A DNA stretch of 34,726 bases from Candidatus Nitrosopumilus sp. (GTDB taxonomy: Archaea; Thermoproteota; Nitrososphaeria; Nitrososphaerales; Nitrososphaeraceae), in NCBI GenBank assembly GCA_013694585.1, contig JACDCB010000123.1, positions 1 through 34,726 on the forward strand, read 5' to 3'. Numbering within the stretch: position 1 is the stretch's first letter; each line of letters begins with the position of its first letter. The position numbers and the translations under genes are program-made. The notes beneath the pieces are model-generated. The model was not told the DNA's origin, ran no database searches, and was given only the letters and a program-made list of their open reading frames with translations. Of this stretch, positions 20,545-28,804 are shown piece after piece.

Positions 20545-21018
20545 ATGCCGGATTATTCTTATTCTTTTCAAAAGTATGAAAAGTCAAGACATGTAAGGGC
20601 TGCAATAAGGGACAAATCTATCTCCCATAAGCATTCTAGAGAAATTGCTATAGCCATAAACAACAAAAGTATAGAAAAAGCAAGGGAGTTTCTGGAGGAT
20701 GTTTTGATAAGAAAAATAGCAGTTCCGTACAGGAGATATAACAATGAAGTAGCTCATAGATCAAACATACGAGATGGTTTTTGTTCTGGGAGATACCCAC
20801 ACAAATCAACATCCGAGTTCTTGAAGATGCTAGACAATCTAGAATCTAATGCAGAGTACAAGGGAATGGATTTGGATAGACTCAAAATCATTTCCGTAGT
20901 TGTTCATAAGGGAACAAAATTGAAGAGATTCACCCCGAGAGCTATGGGAAGAGCAAGTCCCAAATATGATACTCTGGTTCATGTTGAAATTGTAGCCATG
21001 GAAGGTAGGTCATCTTAA
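20545..21018 (+). CDS. rpl22: ribosomal protein uL22
   Basis: ISHKHSREIAIAINNKSIEKAREFLEDV; position in operon. Confidence 0.96.
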   Translation: MPDYSYSFQKYEKSRHVRAAIRDKSISHKHSREIAIAINNKSIEKAREFLEDVLIRKIAVPYRRYNNEVAHRSNIRDGFCSGRYPHKSTSEFLKMLDNLESNAEYKGMDLDRLKIISVVVHKGTKLKRFTPRAMGRASPKYDTLVHVEIVAMEGRSS

Positions 21019-21747
21019 TTGAACGCAATCAAAAACGTTTTAAAAAACAATTATCGTAATACTGAATTGGACGAATTTCTAAAAGAGGAATTAAAGGATG
21101 CCGGATTTGGAGGTGCTGATATTCAAAAATCTCCTCTGGGTACTAGACTAACCTTGTACGTGACGAGACCGGGACTTGTTATTGGAAGGAAGGGAAGTGG
21201 TATTAGGGATCTTACGTCTAAGTTGGAGGTAAGATTTGGATTAACCAATCCACAAATTTCAGTAGTTGAGGTAGAAGTACCCGAATTAAATCCTAAGATA
21301 ATGTGCAACAGGCTAGCACAACTCATTGAAAGAGGCACGGCTTTCAGACGAGCTGCATTGTGGACAGTAAAAACCATAGAGAATGCTGGAGCACTAGGTG
21401 TTGAGGTGACAATTTCCGGAAAGTTACGTAGCGAAAGAGCTCATTTTGAAAAACATTCTTCTGGGATTATTCCAAAAAGTGGTAACATGGCGGATAAAGT
21501 CGTCCGTGAAGGCATTACACACGTCCTAACAAAAATGGGAATTATGGGAATTAGACTTAAGATTGCGATAAAAAATGCTACACCACCAGAATTTGAACTC
21601 ATAACTAATTTCAAAGATCACAATAATCAAAAAAGCCAAGCAGATGATAAAAATCTGTCAGGTTCAAATGAGAGTAATATGCCGGACCCTAATGAAACAA
21701 AACAGCAGAAAGAAATAATAGAAAATAAAGGAGAGATAAATAAATAA
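21019..21747 (+). CDS. rps3: ribosomal protein uS3
   Basis: KH domain VTRPGLVIGRKGSGIRDLTSKLE; long polar C-terminal tail; TTG start. Confidence 0.97.
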   Translation: MNAIKNVLKNNYRNTELDEFLKEELKDAGFGGADIQKSPLGTRLTLYVTRPGLVIGRKGSGIRDLTSKLEVRFGLTNPQISVVEVEVPELNPKIMCNRLAQLIERGTAFRRAALWTVKTIENAGALGVEVTISGKLRSERAHFEKHSSGIIPKSGNMADKVVREGITHVLTKMGIMGIRLKIAIKNATPPEFELITNFKDHNNQKSQADDKNLSGSNESNMPDPNETKQQKEIIENKGEINK

Positions 21748-21957
21748 TTGTCAAGAAATAAGACCAAAACATTAAGACAATTTAACGATGATGATCTTAA
21801 GGATAAACTAAGTGATTTGAAAGTCGATCTAGCCAAGCTTCGTTCTGAGGCAATTAAGGGGACTTTAAAGAAAGAAGCTGGAGTAATTAGGTGGAAGAGA
21901 AGAGACATAGCAAGAATACTTACGTTGATGAATGAAAGAACTGGAGGTAAGAAGTAG
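21748..21957 (+). CDS. rpl29: ribosomal protein uL29
   Basis: LRQFNDDDLKDKLSDLKVDLAKLRSEA...RRDIARILTLMNER; TTG start. Confidence 0.94.
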   Translation: MSRNKTKTLRQFNDDDLKDKLSDLKVDLAKLRSEAIKGTLKKEAGVIRWKRRDIARILTLMNERTGGKK

Positions 21958-21960
21958 AAA

Positions 21961-22236
21961 ATGCAGGCAGGCAACCAAATTCACTATAATGAATATCTTG
22001 GCAAATTTGTTAAAATTAACAAAGCAAGGAATGCGAGGAATTCCAACATATCCGGAACTGTTGTGAACGAAACAAAGAATATGTTATACTTGAGTGATCA
22101 TAAAAGCAAAAACGTCATAAAGGTTCCCAAAGGTGAAATCTGTGAATATGAAATTTGCCATAATAGTGGAACTTGTACACTCGATGGCAAGCGATTATTA
22201 GGCAGGCCCGAGGAATTAGTTAACAAAGTAAAGTGA
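21961..22236 (+). CDS. rnp1: RNase P protein component 1 (Rpp29/POP4-like)
   Basis: 91 aa between uL29 and uS17; LGKFVKINKARNARNSNISGTVVNETKNMLYLS pattern. Confidence 0.9.
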   Translation: MQAGNQIHYNEYLGKFVKINKARNARNSNISGTVVNETKNMLYLSDHKSKNVIKVPKGEICEYEICHNSGTCTLDGKRLLGRPEELVNKVK

Positions 22237-22565
22237 TTATTATGGTTAAGAATATTGGTATCCAAGTAAAAGCTCCAAAGAAGACATGCAATAATAGATA
22301 TTGTCCGTTTTGCGGCTCCCTATCACTAAGAGGAAAATTGATAGTAGGGACGGTAGTTAGTCATAAAGGGAAAAATATGGTTGTTGTAGAGCGAGAATAT
22401 TCAAGATTTGTAGACAAGTACAAAAGATACGAGAGAAGCAAATCCAGAATCCATGCTTTCATATCTGATTGCATGGATGTATCCGACGGAAACAAAGTCA
22501 AAATTGCAGAATGTCGACCGTTGTCGAAAACCATATCATTTGCTGTTGTGGAGGTAAGTGAATAA
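22233..22565 (+). CDS. rps17: ribosomal protein uS17
   Basis: GTVVSHKGKNMVVVEREYSRFVDKYKRYERSKSRIHAF...VKIAECRPLSKTISFAVVEV. Confidence 0.96.
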   Translation: MIIMVKNIGIQVKAPKKTCNNRYCPFCGSLSLRGKLIVGTVVSHKGKNMVVVEREYSRFVDKYKRYERSKSRIHAFISDCMDVSDGNKVKIAECRPLSKTISFAVVEVSE

Positions 22566-22567
22566 AC

Positions 22568-23002
22568 TTGTCAACTAAATCAAGAGCCGTATCCTCAAGA
22601 GGAGTAGAAGAATTCAGGCCTTATGTTACGAGGGCACTTCCAATAATGGCACAACTTGTTTGCGCAGACAATACGGGCGCAAAAATACTACAAATTGCTC
22701 AAGTTACGCGGTACAAGGGGAGACATTCGAGGCTACCTGCCGCCGCCGTTGGTGATTTCGTAACGGTAACTGTAAAAAAAGGACCAGCTGAACTCAGAAA
22801 ACAAATTTTTGGAGCTGTCATAGTTAGGCAGAAATACCCAATCAGGAGGTTGAATGGTGTTCGAGTATCTTTTGAAGATAATGCGGCGGTTCTGGTTACA
22901 ACAGAGGGCGAAATTAAAGGAACAGACCTGAAAGGGCCTGTGGCTGCAGAAGCAGCTGAAAAGTGGCCAAGGATTGCTAATTTAGCATCCATGATCATTT
23001 GA
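22568..23002 (+). CDS. rpl14: ribosomal protein uL14
   Basis: VCADNTGAKILQIAQVTRYKGRHSRLPAAAVGDFVTVTVKKG; TTG start. Confidence 0.97.
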   Translation: MSTKSRAVSSRGVEEFRPYVTRALPIMAQLVCADNTGAKILQIAQVTRYKGRHSRLPAAAVGDFVTVTVKKGPAELRKQIFGAVIVRQKYPIRRLNGVRVSFEDNAAVLVTTEGEIKGTDLKGPVAAEAAEKWPRIANLASMII

Positions 23003-23382
23003 GTGAAAAGAAAATGAAAAGAAAGTCAAATAATATATGTTCAAATTTATCCAGCAATCTAAAGAAGGAGTACAATAGGAGGAGCTTGAGAATAGTCAAA
23101 GGAGATTCAGTCAAAATCATGAGAGGCGAATACAAAGGCGTAGAAGGAAAGGTAGAGAAATTAAATACTTTGAAGGGGCGATTAAGTATAGAGGGCGTTC
23201 AAAGGGAAAAAATCAAAGGCGGTCAAGTTAAAGTTCAGATTCATGCCTCCAATGTTCGTATTATGTCATTGCTCCTGGATGACAAATATCGAAAGAATAA
23301 GATAGGAAATCAGGAACAAATTAATAAATCATCAAGAAAACAAACAGTGAAAACACCTGAAAAAAATGAGGAAAAGAAGTGA
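22999..23382 (+). CDS. rpl24: ribosomal protein uL24
   Basis: KOW motif RIVKGDSVKIMRGEYKGVEGKVEKLN; TTG start overlapping the uL14 stop. Confidence 0.95.
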   Translation: MSEKKMKRKSNNICSNLSSNLKKEYNRRSLRIVKGDSVKIMRGEYKGVEGKVEKLNTLKGRLSIEGVQREKIKGGQVKVQIHASNVRIMSLLLDDKYRKNKIGNQEQINKSSRKQTVKTPEKNEEKK

Positions 23383-23389
23383 AAATTAA

Positions 23390-24112
23390 ATGGTAAAAAA
23401 AAGTGGAAGTACTAAATTAAAAAGACAAATGGCGCCTAAATTTTGGGATATTAAACGAAAAGACTCTCCTTTCATCCTGGCACCTAGGCCTGGCCCTTAT
23501 TCAAAAACAAAATGCTATTCGATCGGTGTATTGATTCGTGATGTTTTGCACCTATGTTTTAATTTAACTGAAGCTAAGAGAATATTAAACTCTGGACAAA
23601 TCAAAGTGGATGGTAAAATTAGAAGGGATGGGCGTTTTGGTGTCGGAATTATGGATGTTGTAGAGGTAGTACCAAATGGGGTAGCTTATAGAATGGTGCC
23701 GAAAGGTTCAAAATTACTAGTTCCCACTCAAACTACAGAAAAATCATTAAAATTGTTAAAGATTACTAGTAAGGTAAGCTATCGAGGAAATAAAATTCAA
23801 TACGGGTTTCACGATGGCAAAACCTTGATATCGGATAATAAAGATATGAATGTAGGTGATTCCTGTCTGGTAACAATTCCTGAAATAAATATAGAACAAC
23901 ATATTAAGTTTGAGACTGGATGTAGTATTCTTGTAGTTCAGGGTGAAAACGCTGGTAAGATTGGTAAAGTAGAAGAGATTAAGGATGGGATGTTTTCGTT
24001 ACCTAAAAGAGTAGTGTTAACATTGGATGAAAAAACCGTGGAATTACCAGTTGGTATAGTAATGCCGGTCGGTGTTGAAAAACCTGTATTGGAGGTGTTA
24101 GTTAATGAGTGA
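23390..24112 (+). CDS. rps4e: ribosomal protein eS4
   Basis: S4-like and KOW domains; MAPKFWDIKRKDSPFILAPRPGPYSKTKCYSIGVLIRDVL. Confidence 0.97.
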   Translation: MVKKSGSTKLKRQMAPKFWDIKRKDSPFILAPRPGPYSKTKCYSIGVLIRDVLHLCFNLTEAKRILNSGQIKVDGKIRRDGRFGVGIMDVVEVVPNGVAYRMVPKGSKLLVPTQTTEKSLKLLKITSKVSYRGNKIQYGFHDGKTLISDNKDMNVGDSCLVTIPEINIEQHIKFETGCSILVVQGENAGKIGKVEEIKDGMFSLPKRVVLTLDEKTVELPVGIVMPVGVEKPVLEVLVNE

Positions 24113-24623
24113 AAATAAGATCAACCTTATGAAAGAAATTCACGTTTCTAAGGTGGTCATTAATATTGGTGTAGGTAAATCGGGAGATCCTGTTGAGAAA
24201 GCCAAATATGCTTTATCTGAGCTAACCGGTAAAACTCCAAGTGTAAGGGGTGCAAAAAAAAGCGTAAGGGATTTTGGCATTCATAAAGGTGAACCCATAG
24301 GTGCAATGGTTACCCTGAGACGAACAGATGCCACAAACTTTTTAAGACGAGTAATGGAATCAAAGAGGAATGTGATAAAGAATTCATCATTTGATAATAA
24401 TGGTAACATATCGTTTGGAATCCATGAACATATTGATATTCCTGGTACAAAGTACAATCCTGATATCGGTATATTTGGAATGGATGTATGCGCCGCATTG
24501 ACAAGACCTGGCTACAGAGTTTCCAAAAGGAGAAATCCGAGTAAGATCGGCAAAAATCATAAAATTACAAAAGATGAGTCGATAGAATTCTTTAAGGCTC
24601 AATTTGGAGTTGAAGTCAATTGA
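24105..24623 (+). CDS. rpl5: ribosomal protein uL5
   Basis: KVVINIGVGKSGDPVEKAKYALSELTGKTPSVRGAKKSVRDFGIHKGEPIGAMVTLR. Confidence 0.97.
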   Translation: MSENKINLMKEIHVSKVVINIGVGKSGDPVEKAKYALSELTGKTPSVRGAKKSVRDFGIHKGEPIGAMVTLRRTDATNFLRRVMESKRNVIKNSSFDNNGNISFGIHEHIDIPGTKYNPDIGIFGMDVCAALTRPGYRVSKRRNPSKIGKNHKITKDESIEFFKAQFGVEVN

Positions 24624-24802
24624 AAATTAAAATTAGAGATTACGCCCTCACGGGAAGAAAGAAGTTGGCCCACGGCAAGGGTACCCGTTGGTGCAAAAGG
24701 TGTGGATCTTTTAGTGGAATGATTTGTTCCTATGATCTTATGTTATGCAGAAGATGTTTTAGAGAAGTTGCCTTCTCACTAGGGTTCAGGAAATACGAAT
24801 AG
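24620..24802 (+). CDS. rps14: ribosomal protein uS14 (zinc-binding type)
   Basis: GTRWCKRCGSFSGMICSYDLMLCRRCFREVAFSLGFRKYE; TTG start. Confidence 0.96.
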   Translation: MKIKIRDYALTGRKKLAHGKGTRWCKRCGSFSGMICSYDLMLCRRCFREVAFSLGFRKYE

Positions 24803-24812
24803 GTGATTATGA

Positions 24813-25205
24813 ATGCCAGCATTAAATATTTTGTCTAATCTATTTACCACTTTATATAACAATGAAATGAGAAGGAAGCGAGAATGCATAGTATTACCAG
24901 CGTCAAAATTCTCAAGTGAAGTTTTAAGGGTCATGCAAAAGCAGAGATATATTGGAGAATTCGAACAGGTTGACGACGGGAGATTGGGTAAATTCAGAAT
25001 ACAACTCTTAGCAAAAATTAATAAATGTGGAATAATTACTCCTAGATTTAGTGTAAAGAAGGATCGATACTTAGATTGGGAACGTCAGTTTCTTCCTTCT
25101 TATAACATGGGTATTTTAATAGTATCCACTAGTAAAGGAATTATGTCTCACCATGATGCTCAAAATGAAGGATTAGGAGGTGCACTTATAGGTTATGTCT
25201 ACTAA
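24813..25205 (+). CDS. rps8: ribosomal protein uS8
   Basis: NLFTTLYNNEMRRKRECIVLPASKFSSEVLRVMQKQRYIGEFEQVDDGR...GILIVSTSKGIMSHHDA. Confidence 0.97.
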   Translation: MPALNILSNLFTTLYNNEMRRKRECIVLPASKFSSEVLRVMQKQRYIGEFEQVDDGRLGKFRIQLLAKINKCGIITPRFSVKKDRYLDWERQFLPSYNMGILIVSTSKGIMSHHDAQNEGLGGALIGYVY

Positions 25206-25737
25206 ACCCGAATTTTACGCAAATGAGATTGTTATTCCAGATGGTATATCGGTGAATAAAGATCAGAATCTCATTACAACAAACGGCTCAAACGGAAAAG
25301 TTCAAAAGGATTTTACGAAGATTCATGCATTAATAGAAGTTGGTAAAGAAAAGATTACAATACGATCTTACGGAAATAGGAAAAGCGATTTTGCATTGGT
25401 CAACACGGTGCATAGTCATATTAGGAATATGATAAAGGGTTCAACCACTGGATTCACATATAAACTAAAAATCGTATTTGCACACTTTCCTATATCCGTT
25501 AAGATTAAAGGACAGGATGTTTATATCGAAAACTTTTTTGGAGAACGATCATCTAGGGTGTCAAAGATCCTAGGGAAGGATACTAAGGTTACTGTTCAAG
25601 GTGATGATATTTTGATCACAGGACCAAATATTGAAAATGTATCCCAAACAGCAGCAAATATCGAATCTTCTACAAGGATAAAAAATAAAGACTCTAGGGT
25701 GTTTCTTGATGGGGTATACATATACTCCAAAGCCTAG
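25195..25737 (+). CDS. rpl6: ribosomal protein uL6
   Basis: IRSYGNRKSDFALVNTVHSHIRNMIKGSTTGFTYKLKIVFAHFPISVKI. Confidence 0.96.
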   Translation: MSTKPEFYANEIVIPDGISVNKDQNLITTNGSNGKVQKDFTKIHALIEVGKEKITIRSYGNRKSDFALVNTVHSHIRNMIKGSTTGFTYKLKIVFAHFPISVKIKGQDVYIENFFGERSSRVSKILGKDTKVTVQGDDILITGPNIENVSQTAANIESSTRIKNKDSRVFLDGVYIYSKA

Positions 25738-25871
25738 ATCTCCGAGAAAAAGTAACCTTTTTAACATTTTTAGAATTAGTAAGATTTGATCATTACATTT
25801 AGTTCTTGAGCAAGAAATCAAAGCAGGAAACATAACATTTATTTATTCTTTACAATTTTTAATAGCATAGT

Positions 25872-25974
25872 GCCGCTGTAGCTCAGCTTGGTAGAGCAAA
25901 TTCATAATGGATACATTATGAAGCTTAACTGGCTGTTAACCAGTAGGTCATCAGTCCGAGTCTGATCAGCGGCG
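25872..25974 (+). tRNA. tRNA-Asn(GTT), with a predicted 29-nt intron at 25900..25928
   Basis: Acceptor GCCGCTG/CAGCGGC, D-arm GCTC-AGCTTGGTA-GAGC, anticodon arm ACTGG-CTGTTAA-CCAGT, T-arm ATCAG-TCCGAGT-CTGAT, discriminator G; 74 nt after intron removal. No encoded CCA. Confidence 0.93.
25900..25928 (+). other. predicted non-canonical tRNA intron (between nt 27 and 28)
   Basis: Exon GAGC pairs with intron GCTT (4-bp central helix); 3-nt bulges AAA and AAC lie on opposite strands; inner 9-bp stem TTCATAATG/CATTATGAA with GATA loop; removal restores A26 and A27-T43. Confidence 0.8.
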
Positions 25975-25985
25975 CTCTGATTAAA

Positions 25986-26342
25986 TTAAAACGAAACTAT
26001 GTCCAATGCTATTGCATCGGATAACAAATAAGTATGTCTGTTCCCTGAAACAAAATTATTATTAATATCTATTCTAGGAACCCACCTATTAGAAGACGTG
26101 AACAGTCTTTCTTTTTTCATCCTGTTTTCAAGCTCTTCTATATCTAATTCAATCTCTTCTATCTCTTCAGTTTCCAGATGTTGAATTATCACTAAAATTT
26201 TTTTAATCAAAACCCGGTCCCCATTTTTGGAGAAGTCACGATTTCTTTCGTCTTCTTCAATGATTTTTATTTTGATCTGTTTTCGGTTGAATGCGTCTCT
26301 ACTCATTAGCATTCTGTCACTCAAATATCCTTCATAGCCCAT
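25986..26342 (-). CDS. hypothetical protein, Glu/Ile-rich
   Basis: 118-aa intact ORF with no recognised motif. Confidence 0.55.
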   Translation of the reverse strand: MGYEGYLSDRMLMSRDAFNRKQIKIKIIEEDERNRDFSKNGDRVLIKKILVIIQHLETEEIEEIELDIEELENRMKKERLFTSSNRWVPRIDINNNFVSGNRHTYLLSDAIALDIVSF

Positions 26343-26372
26343 TGAGAATCATTGTACATGAGTTGTTAAGAA

Positions 26373-26726
26373 TTATTTTAATCTTTTAATTTTAATTTTG
26401 GTGAATTCTAAGCTTAATTTGTAATCTTTAATGCTGACTTGGGAAATTCTTATTCTATCATTGGGTAATATACTTTGATCAACGCTCCCAATCATTCGTA
26501 TTCCTGAAAACTCGCCTATACCATAATACCCTACTAAGTCTGAAAGATTAGAAAAGGATTTTTCAAGCAGGACACCCTTTCTATTGATTTTTCTAAAACC
26601 ACATTTCCTGAAACAGGAGTTGCAATAATGATTCGGCGGCCAGATATGAATTTTGCAACTAAAGCAATAGGTGGTAATTAAGATGCCTTTCTTGGCGGTA
26701 TCAAAAATAACATCCATTAACGTCAT
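26373..26726 (-). CDS. DUF35-type zinc-ribbon/OB-fold protein
   Basis: CFSCKIHIWPPNHYCNSC zinc ribbon followed by OB-like domain; directly downstream of a thiolase. Confidence 0.82.
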   Translation of the reverse strand: MTLMDVIFDTAKKGILITTYCFSCKIHIWPPNHYCNSCFRKCGFRKINRKGVLLEKSFSNLSDLVGYYGIGEFSGIRMIGSVDQSILPNDRIRISQVSIKDYKLSLEFTKIKIKRLK

Positions 26727-26732
26727 CTTGGG

Positions 26733-27830
26733 TTATTTTTGAAGAATTATTACAGTAGTTGAGGTACCTGCAGCTGCCATGTTGTGAACCAGACCGCTCT
26801 TGCAACCTTTTTTTTGTCTTAAACCTGCCTTTCCTTGCAATTGAATTACTATTTCGTTGGTCTGATCGATCCCAGTCGCACCAATGGGATGACCGCATCC
26901 GAGTAGTCCTCCTCTCACGTTTGTATAGAGCGTGTTTTTGTCTATGAATCTTCTTCCCTGCCCCTTTTCGGCAAATCCAATATCTTCGTAGGCTAAGAGC
27001 TCTAAAATTGTAAATGCGTCATGAATCTCTACGATATCAATGTTTTTAGGTTCCAAGTTTGATTGTTGAAACGCATCTCTTGCTGCTATTCTCGTTGATA
27101 GTATGTAATCAAGATTATTTGAAATGGATGCAAAGCTAGCACCTTGGTTATTCTGGGAAATACCCTTGATCCAAATAGGTATTTCAGTTCTCTTTGCCAT
27201 TGCTTCAGACAAAACGAGTATTGACGAGGATCCTTCGCAAGGATAACAACAATCAAACTTTTTCAATGGTTCTGCCACCATTTTTGAATTAACTATTGTT
27301 GAATAGGTAAAGTGTTTGTCATAGAAAAACGCATTAATGTTTTTATTAGCATTCATATGATTTTTAAAAGAAACAATTGCTAGATCTTCTTCTGTCGTTC
27401 CATACTTTCGAAAGTGGTTTTGGGCATATAGTGATGCCCAGTGAACTGGCATATCATATTGTCCCCTGGAGATGTCCCAAGTCAATTTGTTTCCTTGACT
27501 GTTCTGCTTTTCTACTCCTGTTACTAGCACCGCATTACATAATCCTGATTTTATCAATGAGTATGCCAACATGATACCACTGGTACCTGAATTACATAAA
27601 TTTTCGATCTTGGTCGAAAATTTTGGCCTGATGCCTACCATTTCTGAAACTATATTACCCAAATATGAATCATTAGAGCTACTTGATACAATTAGACCAT
27701 CTACTTCAAACTTTTGAATTTGTGTCCTCCCAAGTAGATCAATTATGGATTTACTAGCTAATTCAGCAGGTGTAGAGTCTGAGGCCTTGGCAAATTTTTG
27801 AGTATTGGTAGAATCAATTGCTATTTCCAT
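26733..27830 (-). CDS. thiolase-superfamily protein (SCP2/archaeal acetyl-CoA acetyltransferase-like)
   Basis: ENLCNSGTSGIMLAYSLIKSG, VEIHDAFTILELLAYEDIG, VRGGLLGCGHPIGATG motifs. Confidence 0.9.
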   Translation of the reverse strand: MEIAIDSTNTQKFAKASDSTPAELASKSIIDLLGRTQIQKFEVDGLIVSSSSNDSYLGNIVSEMVGIRPKFSTKIENLCNSGTSGIMLAYSLIKSGLCNAVLVTGVEKQNSQGNKLTWDISRGQYDMPVHWASLYAQNHFRKYGTTEEDLAIVSFKNHMNANKNINAFFYDKHFTYSTIVNSKMVAEPLKKFDCCYPCEGSSSILVLSEAMAKRTEIPIWIKGISQNNQGASFASISNNLDYILSTRIAARDAFQQSNLEPKNIDIVEIHDAFTILELLAYEDIGFAEKGQGRRFIDKNTLYTNVRGGLLGCGHPIGATGIDQTNEIVIQLQGKAGLRQKKGCKSGLVHNMAAAGTSTTVIILQK

Positions 27831-28804
27831 AAATCTGTAAATTCCTTGTAGTTCAAAATGCCGTTAGTGTCTTTTACAGGATTAATTTGTAGTATTGGTA
27901 AATCGATACCTATTTTTTTAAACCTTTTAATCTGGTTATTGCAATCATTTATAGAACCTGCTATGACAAAGTCATTAAGCATCTCATTGGGAATATTTCT
28001 AATTGACTCTTCTAGACCATACTTGCTGTAATCATTATAGATTTTTTCAACTACTGACTTGTATTTTGTTTTAATCAATGAATCATAGTAAATTCTGCCT
28101 ACTGATATATAAAAAGCCAAAGTCTTGGCAGCTCTGAGAGTAGCCTTTGTAGGATCTTTATTTGAAACGGAGGTGATAATTACAAGAGCTTTCATGAACT
28201 TTTGATTATGATTTTCAAAATTGATGTTCTCAATCACCATCTCTAACTCATCTTTTGGCTTTAGGTAGAGGATTACTCCATCTGCATACTTTTTAGCAAC
28301 GCCGATCATTCCTGAATTTACGGCTGCAACATAGATAGGAATATCATCCCTAGAGTGTTCAAGCAGCTTAAAATTTTTAATATTTACTGTTTGTCCATGA
28401 TAGTTAACTTTTTTCGACTTTAACAACAGTTTTATTGATTGAACATATTCTTTCATTCTGATTAATGGTTTTTCAAATTTGATCCCATGAAGGTTCTCCA
28501 CTAAGATAGAAGTGCTTGTGCCAAGGCCTATAATGGCTCGGTTATCTGATAGGTTATCCAATGTAATGCCGCCCATACTAATCGTCGCTGGAGTTCTAGA
28601 ATAGATGTTTACAATAGATGTTCCTATTTTTATTCTGTTTGTAACTTGGGAAATAGCCCCAAGGGTTGAAAAAACCTCCTTTCCCCAGGACTCTGGGGCC
28701 CAGATGGAATGAATACTTTCATTTTTGTCCACTATTGTTGCAAATTCGAGGATCTCTTTTGACTTTAATAATGATCCAATGCTAAATCCTATTTTTTCCA
28801 TCAT
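27821..28804 (-). CDS. LLM-class flavin/F420-dependent oxidoreductase (Mer-like)
   Basis: SIHSIWAPESWGKEVFSTLGAISQVTNRIKIGTSIVNIYSRTPATISMGGITLDNLSDNRAIIGLGTS. Confidence 0.9.
   Translation of the reverse strand: MMEKIGFSIGSLLKSKEILEFATIVDKNESIHSIWAPESWGKEVFSTLGAISQVTNRIKIGTSIVNIYSRTPATISMGGITLDNLSDNRAIIGLGTSTSILVENLHGIKFEKPLIRMKEYVQSIKLLLKSKKVNYHGQTVNIKNFKLLEHSRDDIPIYVAAVNSGMIGVAKKYADGVILYLKPKDELEMVIENINFENHNQKFMKALVIITSVSNKDPTKATLRAAKTLAFYISVGRIYYDSLIKTKYKSVVEKIYNDYSKYGLEESIRNIPNEMLNDFVIAGSINDCNNQIKRFKKIGIDLPILQINPVKDTNGILNYKEFTDLWK

Noticed and set aside
21627-21974. 115-aa minus-strand ORF
   Set aside because: Antisense to the uS3 tail and uL29; low-complexity hydrophobic translation expected from A-rich sense codons.
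26701-26947. Small ORFs on both strands near the thiolase/DUF35 junction
   Set aside because: Out-of-frame or antisense to the intact thiolase; no motif.
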